A stretch of DNA of 64,000 nt from Populus alba (Eukaryota; Streptophyta; Magnoliopsida; Malpighiales; Salicaceae). The notes under the pieces were generated by a model. It made no database searches. It was not told the origin of the DNA and worked only from the letters and a program-made list of their open reading frames with translations. Positions 29,824-37,946 of the stretch are shown one piece after another (within the stretch, counting starts at the first letter, position 1; every line of letters begins with the position of its first letter). The stretch is taken from NCBI RefSeq assembly GCF_005239225.2, contig NC_133299.1, forward strand, positions 14,309,154 through 14,373,153, in the 5' to 3' direction. The translations under genes and the position numbers were made by a program.

Positions 29824-31254
29824 TTATCCCCTATCACTTTTGTCATGACCAGGCAATGAATTTGAACTGATATTGGGTGTGTCTTCAAATGACACCCATC
29901 CTATCTTGATGAGCTTCAACAACTTGTTCTTGAAACCATAGCACGTTTCAAGACAATGCCCGAGAATATCAGCATGGTACTCGCAAGTCAACTCGGGCTT
30001 ATACCGGATGGGGAATGGTGGCTGTAGTGGTAATGTAGGGATAGGAGCTATTTGTCCAATGCTTAGTAGTTTGGCATATATGTCCTTCAGAGGCATGGGT
30101 AATGGCGGTAGTTGTTCTGAAATGTATCTTGTGTTTGGTCTTTGGTGGTTGTTTTGGGTGTTTGACTGGTCATTTGCTCGATTAGGGGAAAAAGGTTTGT
30201 TAAAGTTTATGTGGGCCACATGAGAGGTAGGTATTTGTGGGTTATATGAATCTGTTATCTTGTTATTGGACCCACCTTTGAAGTTGTTAACGGGACCTTT
30301 CATTTTTCTTCCGATAAAACCCTTTGTCTCCAATGGCTCAATTATGCGTCCAGCTTTAATCCCTTGCTCTATTCTTTCCGCTATGCGTACAACATCATAG
30401 AAATGTTTAGATGAGCTACCCATTAAGTGCTCGTAGTAGGGTGCCTTGAATGTATTGGCGAACAAAGTCACCATCTCCGTTTCTATCAAAGGGGGTTGCA
30501 CATGCATGGCCTCATCCCTCCACCTTTGCGCATAAGCCCTTACTGATTCTTGGCTTCTCTTTTCCATTGACATAACGCTCGTTGGATCTGGAGCAATTTC
30601 CAAATTGAACTTGTATTGCTTAAGGAAAGCCTCAACTAAATCCTTCCATTTCTTGATCTTGGCATTATCCAGCCTCATGTACCAACTTAGCGCCGACCCC
30701 GATAGACTGTCTTGGAAAAAGTAGATCAGTAACTTATCATCATGAATCACCTCAGCCATCTTATTGCAATAAGATCGAAGGTGAGTGTTTGGGCATTCCA
30801 ACTCAGTGTACCTTATAAACTCCGGTATCCTGAAATCTTTTGGTACCGTGATGTTTGGTACCAAGCATATTTCAGACGCTCGCATGGGGTCAAACCAGTC
30901 ATTTCCCTCGACTGCTCTTAACCTTTCTTCCAAGGCTGATATCTTGTCATCGTTCATAAATCCGGTGGACCTATTATCGGAAGGCCCATCTACAATGATG
31001 TGAGCTTGAGGGGGTTGAATGGGAATGGTAGGCGCAAAGTGCTGCCCCGTCACTGAATCTGCCCCCAAGTTCTGAGATACCCCTGGGACATGAACTGACG
31101 GTGCTCCTATAGGTGGTTGGGTAGACGTTCCCTCCCCATTTTTGGCTCTTAAAAGTTGCTCAAGCAGATTGGTCAGTCGAGAAACTTTATTTTTCACGGA
31201 TTCCAACTCGGTCTGGTAGTGCGACTCTAAGTGAGCTCTTTCTTCGTTTTCCAT
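29824..31254 (-). CDS. Tat-lineage Gag, module 1 of the gag-only element
   Basis: This is a 476-codon frame from MENEERAHLESHYQTELESV at 31254. An upstream in-frame extension to 31401 has no counterpart in the other copy, so I chose the internal Met. The domain order is as in 25976-27406: coiled coil, Pro-rich linker, capsid domain (SLSGSALSWYMRLDNAKIKK), CEYHADILGHCLETC. Substitutions relative to the other module are scattered, and both frames have stayed open. No protease or pol follows. Confidence 0.88.
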   Translation of the reverse strand: MENEERAHLESHYQTELESVKNKVSRLTNLLEQLLRAKNGEGTSTQPPIGAPSVHVPGVSQNLGADSVTGQHFAPTIPIQPPQAHIIVDGPSDNRSTGFMNDDKISALEERLRAVEGNDWFDPMRASEICLVPNITVPKDFRIPEFIRYTELECPNTHLRSYCNKMAEVIHDDKLLIYFFQDSLSGSALSWYMRLDNAKIKKWKDLVEAFLKQYKFNLEIAPDPTSVMSMEKRSQESVRAYAQRWRDEAMHVQPPLIETEMVTLFANTFKAPYYEHLMGSSSKHFYDVVRIAERIEQGIKAGRIIEPLETKGFIGRKMKGPVNNFKGGSNNKITDSYNPQIPTSHVAHINFNKPFSPNRANDQSNTQNNHQRPNTRYISEQLPPLPMPLKDIYAKLLSIGQIAPIPTLPLQPPFPIRYKPELTCEYHADILGHCLETCYGFKNKLLKLIKIGWVSFEDTPNISSNSLPGHDKSDRG

Positions 31255-31929
31255 TCTTGATCTTTGTCGAGTGTTGTGGATTCTAGAAGAGGGACCTATG
31301 TTTCTTAATCTGCAGATGCATGCATAGAAAAATGTATGATTGTGATGGATACAAAAAATGCCATTTCGTGATGAATTAGTGATGATGGCCATTTCATTCA
31401 CAAGTCCTGCAATTCAAAATGCATTGGGGTTTAGACTTGTTTTGATGCAAAAGATACATTGGAACATACACCCTAAGGATAGGTTCTAGTTCCTCTACGT
31501 GAGTCATAGGGTAGGTTTACTACTGGGTTTCTAAAAGAGGGTCTCTTGCTGTTCCAGTGATCAACCTTCGTAAAGGCGATATGGAGGTCTAGCAGATAGT
31601 GGGATGCTACGTGTACCAATCACAATCAGTCTAAACACTCAGCAAAGAGTTGGGGTTTACACAAACTTAAACCTTGACTCAAGTCATAAGGCAAGCTGCT
31701 AGTCCCCCACTTAAACTTAAAGTTACATGTGTGCGCCCTCCAAAACATAATAATAATAATAAAGTGATGCATGACTATGCCATGTATGATATAATGTAAA
31801 GATGTATGCTAAAGCTTTTAAACAAAGCAAACCATTCATAGTAAAAAAAAGAAAAACAACAACAACACATAGCATAATAAAAAAACAATTACCAAGCTTA
31901 GTCCAAGGTTCCCAGTGGAGTCGCAATTC
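31255..31929 (-). other. Leader and PBS of the gag-only element
   Basis: The PBS is at about 31911-31926: the complement of TCCCAGTGGAGTCGCA reads TGCGACTCCACTGGGA on the element strand. It lies three to four bases from the LTR end at 31930. The leader (31480-31720) matches the leader of the non-autonomous element at 7110-7330. Confidence 0.7.
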
Positions 31930-34804
31930 TGTCGCACCCCAAAAAAAATAACAAAAAATTAGTTTTTACGACATTCAACTGGCGACTTTCGTTTTGTTCT
32001 GTTTTGCTGATTTGGTTCTTTGGAGTCGCCACCTAGTATTTTGGTCACTAGGAACCCTAACTGGTCTTTCAGAGATTCTAAGGCAAGGGACTGGTTGCGT
32101 AAAGGGAAGGTATTAGCACCCCTAGTACGCCCTACCTAAAGTAAGCTGCTTGGTGTTTTAGTTTGCTCTATAATTGCTATGGTGTTGGTATTTTCTAGGC
32201 TCGTCAATTGATTTTGGATAGAAATCTAAGGAGATTCCATGTGCTTTGAAAGCTCATTTTTCCTTAGTATTTCAAGAGTTTGCGACTCATAAATCGTGGA
32301 ATAATAAAAAAAATTAAAATTTTGAAATGTCCTCGATTATAATCAAGGCTTCTTTCAAGAATGTGTACGAATTTATTAATCCCAATAATATTTTGGATAT
32401 TCATCCTTTTAAGGATTTCTTTATCCAAACATTAGCGGTGAATAATAAATAAATTTTCTCCCCCCAAAATAAGATTTTTATAGTTTTTGGAATATTGGCC
32501 AATACCCTTTGGAATTTTACAAACTTGTTGTAAAATCCAAAAATGCAAAGAAAATAATTTGTGTTTTAGAAATCTATGCAAAAACACACTTTCGAAGCTT
32601 CCAATATATTTTTTTATAAAAAGAACATTCAAAACATGTTAGAGTATTGGTCGTATTGCAACACGCAAGAAAACATTTTTTTTTGTAAAATATTTGTTTT
32701 TCGATGAAAAACGGGTATTTTTAAACACTGAATTTGTATCTCCACGGTATAAAAATACAAACCAATGTAAAAAATCATAAACTAAATGTGCAGGAAAATC
32801 CACAATATTCTTAAGGATATTTTTTTAGAATTTTTGAAAGCAAACAGACATTTTTATCTTTCAAACTCTGGATGTTTTGATGAAAACCGGGTATTTTAAA
32901 CACTGAGTTTGTGTCTCCACAATATAAAAAAATACAAACCAATGTATATAAAAAATATATATATATGAAAAGGAAACAATAATATATTTTTTCAAAAAAA
33001 AAAAAAAACTTTTCGGATTTTTTTTTTAATATATATACATGCATAATATAATATAATAAAAAAATATAATAATATAATAAAATATATATATTAAGTGGGC
33101 TGGGCCGGCCCAACTAAACTGGGCCGGACCCAACCCCAAAAGTCGTTGGGCCGAACTCGGCCCAAAAAACTAATTAACCTCGGTCTGGGCCGCGTAATCT
33201 GGGTCGGACGCGGCCCAGACCACCGGATTGGGCCAGATCCCTCTAGCCCGTCCCACATAGCTCTGGGCCAGACACCATCTGGCCTAGGGAAATAAAAAAC
33301 AAAGCAGGGGGGGGAATTATTCCCCCCCCCCGCCTCCTGCATGCAGAACGATTCTGCATGTAGGAGGCAAAACTGATGCAGGTTTTAAAAAAAAAATGCA
33401 GGGGGGAAAAGGAAGCGTACCTGGTGCGGTGGAGACGGTGGCTTGCTGGCGGTGCTGCGGTGGAGGCGGTGCAGCGTCGTGGCTTACGGACGGCGAGTCA
33501 GGCGGCGCTACAGTTTTTTTTTCCCACGGTTCGTCGTCGTTCACCCGGTTTGTTGCTTCTGTTTCGGTTTCTTGAGATTCCTATCGGCTTCAAATTTTCC
33601 CAAGCTTCTCAGTTTTGGGTTTTCGGTGGCTGTTTCTTAAGTTCGGTGGTTTCTCTCTGTCTTCGTTTTTTGTTCTCTTCGGGTTCCTCTTCTGTTATTT
33701 TTTTTTTTGTCCCTTGTTCTCCCTTTCGGTTCTCTATTTATAGAACCATGGGCGCGACTTCAACGTGGAGCCGAGGAGCGGGTCGTGGAGCGGCTGTCCA
33801 GGCAAGCCTCCCTCGGCTTCGGCGGTGCTGCGGGTGGTCGGCCAGTGTCTTCTGTCAGTGGCCCACCGGTGTGGGGCCTTGGTCGGTGGCAAGAGGGACC
33901 TGCAAAAAAACAAATAATGCAATCTTTTCCTTCTTCCCCGCTGTAATGTTCGGGGGAAGAAGAAAGTGAACAGTGCCGTTCAAAACAGCACCGTTTGGTC
34001 TCTCTTTTTTTTAATTTTTTTTTTATTATTATGCATGAAACGACGTCGTTTTGGATAAAACGCGCCGTTTCATTTTAAAATAAAGGTGCCAGAACATTTT
34101 TTAAATCAGTCCTCAATTTATCATTTGTTCTATTAAGTCCTTCAATCGAGTCCTTCAATCAAGAATAAAATTCAATTTGCGTCCCTGCCAAATTCGGGTC
34201 CCTACCCCTATAGTTTTGCCGCGTTTTTCACTTTGGTCCTTGGCCTCTGATTTTCACAATTAAGCCCCTAATTGATCAATAAACTTCCAATTTCTTCAAT
34301 TAAGCCCCTGAAACAATTCCAAACAGCCCCCTCTATCTTTGCGCCTTCTCCAAATTGGTCCCTGGTTTTCGGATTTTCACAATTAAGTCCCTAATTGGCC
34401 AATAAACTTCAATATTTATGCAATTAAGCCCCCTGATTTGACCTAAATAATTCCTAAAAAATATATTTTGGCCCCAGAACTTAAATTTCTTCTTAATTAA
34501 AGCCCAAATTGACTTAAAAATCAATTTTTTCTTGCAATCAAAATCTTCTATAAATTCAAATAAAAATCCAATTAAGTCCATAAACATCCAAATTTGGGCT
34601 TTTCTCCTCAAAATTCAAATTTTCCTTCTCAATAGGGCTTTCATCCTTCAAGAATATACTGTCAAAAATTCAATCCTTGTATTTTTAAATTCCTTGACCA
34701 ATTTTCTGACTGTTTTCTGAGTGTTTCTGCCTCCTGCTTTTTTTTCTAAACTCTTTTGGCTATTTATTTTATTTTTCATGGGGACCCAAAAATGGGTTAC
34801 AACA
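31930..34804 (-). repeat. 5' LTR of the gag-only element
   Basis: This 2875-bp LTR, on the minus strand, starts TGTTGTAACCC (34804) and ends GGGGTGCGACA. It contains CTTAATTG-type repeats (34120-34600), GAAACGACGTCGTTTT and GTGCCGTTCAAAAC elements, the TATA box (33735-33742), a CCTGCATGCAGAA hairpin (33336-33366), a TGGGCC cluster (33095-33290), and the PBS-like decamer complement at 32022-32031. The same family is found as a solo LTR at 57693-60593. Frames at 33095-33970 are low-complexity LTR sequence. Confidence 0.88.
33735..33742 (-). promoter_or_regulatory. TATA box of the gag-only LTR
   Basis: TATTTATA on the plus strand reads TATAAATA on the element strand, with flanking TTC and GAGAA. 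Its position and context match the solo LTR at 58761. Confidence 0.65.
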
Positions 34805-35986
34805 GGAACTTTTGAGGTATCTCCAAAAGTAACTAGACCTTGTATGGTCTCATCTAGATCACCAAATAAATTCTTGTTGGCCCACACATGTGATTGCTGG
34901 CTCCAGAATCTAATATACCAAATATTCTCTTGTTTCTCGCCAAGTCCTTGTTAGACAAATAATGCAGCTGGTCCTCTGCTGTTGACATCCTTCTCTGTAT
35001 AGTTGGCTTGCTCACGTACCTCTAAAGGAGCTTTCCTTTGACATTCAGTGCTATAGTGCCTAAAATTGATTGCAATTTATAAACACTGGATACTCCTCCT
35101 GTCACGGTTATTGTAACCGCCTCCTCTTCCTCTAGGAGTGAATGCTTGTTGTCCTCGATCTCCTCTGGTGGTGTTTCTACCACCTCTTCCTCTAAAACCT
35201 GTATTCCAAGATCCTCTTCTTTGAAATCGCTGAAATCCTTCTCATGTTTGTTGACTTCTTCCTCGAGTAGTATATCCACTTGTTGAAGTCTCCCCTTGCT
35301 TATATATGTCTTTGAGAGACAACTTTGCTTGTAAGGCATGCTCAATTGCCTTATCTCCATTTCTTTTTGCAATCTTTTGCTCATGAGCTTACAAAGAACT
35401 CATAAGCTCATCCATTGTCAACTTGTCCACTTCTTTGGACTCTTCAATAGAGACAACAACAAAATCAAATTTTGGATCTAGGGATCTCAAAATTTTCTCA
35501 GTAATTCGAGAATCTGTGATGGCTTCTCCATTTCTTCTCATCTGATTGACTATCACCATAATTCTTGTGTGATAATCAGAAATAGATTCTGAGGACTTCA
35601 TTTGCAATAATTCAAATGCACCTCACAAAGATTGAAGACGAATCTTCTTGATTTTGTCAGCACCTTTGTATTTTTGTTGGAGAGCCTTCCATATTTCTTT
35701 TGATGTTTCTGCGGATGCAATGATCTCAAATGTGTCTTCATCAAGACCTTGATAAAAGATGGTCTTTGCTTTGTTGTCTTTCTTTCTTTCTATTGGCTTT
35801 TAGGACTTGCTTCTATGCCTTTTGTAGAGCATCTTCTGATTCTTTGGACTCTGGTTCATCATAACCATATTCCACAATCTCTATACACTCTTGTGAACCA
35901 AGGAATGCCTTCAATTTGATGCACCAACTATCATAGTTGTTTTTGGTCAGCTTCGGGATGAGTGTTTGTGTACTTTCTGTAGTCAT
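34805..35986 (-). pseudogene. Ty1/copia gag and start of protease, broken
   Basis: ATG at 35986 opens MTTESTQTLIPKLTKNNYDS, the usual start of plant copia polyproteins (target SWCIKLKAFL). It continues as a UBN2-type Gag (SISDYHTRIMVIVNQMRRNG, ILRSLDPKFDFVVVSIEESK at 35389-35607), an Arg/Gly-rich region, a decayed CCHC knuckle (HYSTEC) and the protease motif ILDSGASNHMC near 34880. Stops and shifts occur at about 35810, 35625, 35388 and 35180. It is cut at 34804/34805 by the gag-only element; the next bases GGAAC are a candidate target duplication whose partner is outside the window. Confidence 0.85.
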
Positions 35987-36496
35987 TTTTGCTTCTTTGA
36001 ATGACTATATCACTTCTGGGAGTTTGAATTTGACAAAATAGACACTGCAGATCGATCTGGAATGCTCAAAATAGTAGGGAACCGGTCTGACTTTGTTGAA
36101 AGTTGGTCAGAAATGGGGTGAACCGGTCAAAAAATCGATTCTGTACGTCGGGCGGTTCGCTGGGGTTGAACCAAGAATATTCTATCAACTTGGCTGGCGA
36201 ACAGCTCAGCTGGAGGGCGGCTCGGCTAGGAGGCGACTTAGGTGGCTTAAACGACTCTAATATGGCGCGCGTGTGGCTCAGTCATCGTCTACCTCTAGGC
36301 GCGTGGTTGCGACTGGGCTACAGTTCCCGGACTTTCAGGCGGCGCATATGGCTTACCGCTTGCTCCGATGAAGCTGATTTTTGCACCAGTGAGTTCGTAT
36401 GGATGAACTCTACACCGTGGAATGATCAAAATATGTTTTTGACAACTTTGAAAATTTGGGTATATCCCAAACCTCTTCTATTTTCTGACGAACGAG

Positions 36497-36508
36497 GCTC
36501 TGATACCA
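36497..36508 (-). other. copia PBS, initiator tRNA-Met
   Basis: The element strand reads TGGTATCAGAGC, the classic plant copia PBS complementary to initiator tRNA-Met. It lies two bases from the LTR end. Confidence 0.9.
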
Positions 36509-36510
36509 AT

Positions 36511-36866
36511 TGTTGGTGGGAGAAACCATTGGTGGTGGCTTTGAAACACTCAGAGGGGATAAAACACACGGTTTTATTTCAAAAACAACAAGTTTACAAA
36601 ATACAAACAAAACACTCTTAATACACACCCTCTCTTTCTCTCTAGTGTTTCTTTCTAATCTCTCCACACATAATAACATAAACTTAGCTGCCTATTTATA
36701 TAAAAATTGAGAATAAGAAAAAATCAAACTTCAAGTGTGGAGGCGGCTGTCAGTATGCGGCTGGACGGTGATAGCTGATGGCTGGCAGCTGGTCAGTGAC
36801 AACTGATGGTTGGTGGTTGGGCGGTGGTTGCCTTCCTTGACCTTCTAGATTGAGTTTACCACAACA
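36511..36866 (-). repeat. 5' LTR of the copia element
   Basis: This 356-bp LTR has inverted ends TGTTG/CAACA. On the minus strand it starts TGTTGTGGTAAAC and ends CCCACCAACA. It carries a TATATAAATA box near 36693-36703. Its outer end (36866/36867) interrupts the receptor-like-protein copy within codons that are intact at 38866 in the paralogue. Confidence 0.85.
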
Positions 36867-37522
36867 TTTATGTTATTTTGTTCAAGATTGAGAATCTCTA
36901 GCTCGGTGCAATTGGCTAATGATTTTGGTATCTTCCCCTCCAGTTTGTTTTGACTGAAATCAACGACACTCAATGAGCAGCCACTTGTGAATGTTTCAGG
37001 AATATCACCGCTGAAACTATTGTTGCGCAGATTCAGAACCGAAGCAGTCCTGCTTTTATTGCCCAAGCACGGCGGAAGTTTGCCGCTCAAATTGTTATTT
37101 GACAATTCAAGGACAGAAAGCGAAGTCAGATCGCATATAACATTTGGTATTTCTCCGGTTAATTTGTTGTTCCAGACTTTATATTCGAAGATTGCTGGTG
37201 GTGGAATTGGAAGGGATCCTTGCAGCTTGTTCGAATAAAGTTCCGGTGAGCGTAGATTCTTCCATGGAAGAACGTCAAAGAATTGCTCAAATCCAGTCTG
37301 AAGGTTGCCAGCCAGAGATAGAGCCTCGAGGGTTACGGTACTCATGTTCATAAACCATTTGGGTATGTGTCCGTCCAGTTTGTTATCGGCAAGTTCTAAA
37401 AGCTCCAAATGGTTTTGATCACGCAAGAAACTGGGAAATTCACCTAGATTGTATCCACTTAACGTCAAGAGTTCAAGTTTTGGCTGAGGAATGGTAGCAT
37501 TGTTGCTATTAAGCAGAGACAT
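36867..37522 (-). pseudogene. Partial receptor-like-protein copy cut by copia
   Basis: About 218 codons of leucine-rich repeats are collinear with the middle of the intact gene (39520-38866), from SLLNSNNATIPQPKLELLTL to LEILNLEQNNIN, with few substitutions. The C-terminal side is replaced by the copia LTR (after NNIN). The N-terminal side ends at about 37520, where similarity stops at AGCAGAGACA. One codon is lost in FDVLPW (FDVVLPW in the intact gene). No signal peptide or membrane segment remains, so it is a truncated duplicate. Confidence 0.88.
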
Positions 37523-37946
37523 ATATATGCATTAATTAGTTCTGTGAAGGAAACAAGATTTGGTTGAAAACAACGCATGGGTGGATGAAGGGATTGATTA
37601 TGTAAATAATTTGACCCGGCCCCATATTGAATTAATGGAATTAATTAATTTAAAATAGTTAGAATTTGTTTATAACAAACATAGTGAATATGGATGCATT
37701 TAATATCAAATTAAAAGAGGATCCACTTATGTTTTGGATTAAAATTTTATTTAAAATTATTATTGAACAGAAACATTTTCATGTGGATGACTGGACTTAA
37801 TTTTATAACTATTTTATGCACAAAAAACCATCCAAGAGAAAATCACTCCTATCCTTACACGTGAAAATTAAGAAAGAGAAGACAATGAAAAGAAAATACA
37901 ATCTTAACATGATTCACAAACTAGAAAACACCTCAATAATTAGAAA
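37523..37946. other. Spacer between the two receptor-like-protein copies
   Basis: AT-rich with no gene. It begins with GAAGGAAACAAGATTTGG, a short motif recurring at 56935 and, diverged, at 45650. It also contains the 3' flank of the intact gene. Confidence 0.5.

Larger units (their letters stand above)
21267..34804 (-). mobile_element. Tandem gag-only (TR-GAG-like) Tat-lineage retrotransposon
   Basis: On the minus strand the order is: LTR 34804-31930, PBS, leader, gag 31254-29824, repeat-rich 3' region, PPT, a 155-bp stump of LTR (27611-27457), second gag 27406-25976, second repeat-rich 3' region, PPT, and LTR 23473-21267 (incomplete). No protease, RT or integrase is present in either module. 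Such elements with terminal repeats and only gag are known as TR-GAG. Two modules joined by an LTR stump indicate a tandem dimer that lost most of its middle LTR. The outer LTRs are clearly diverged from each other in places, so they may not be an original pair. The right end lies in copia protease sequence; the left end is interrupted by the Athila. Confidence 0.8.

Noticed and set aside
33091..33969. Candidate Gly/Arg-rich proteins
   Set aside because: They are the TGGGCC cluster and leader of the LTR; equivalent frames in the solo LTR are different proteins.
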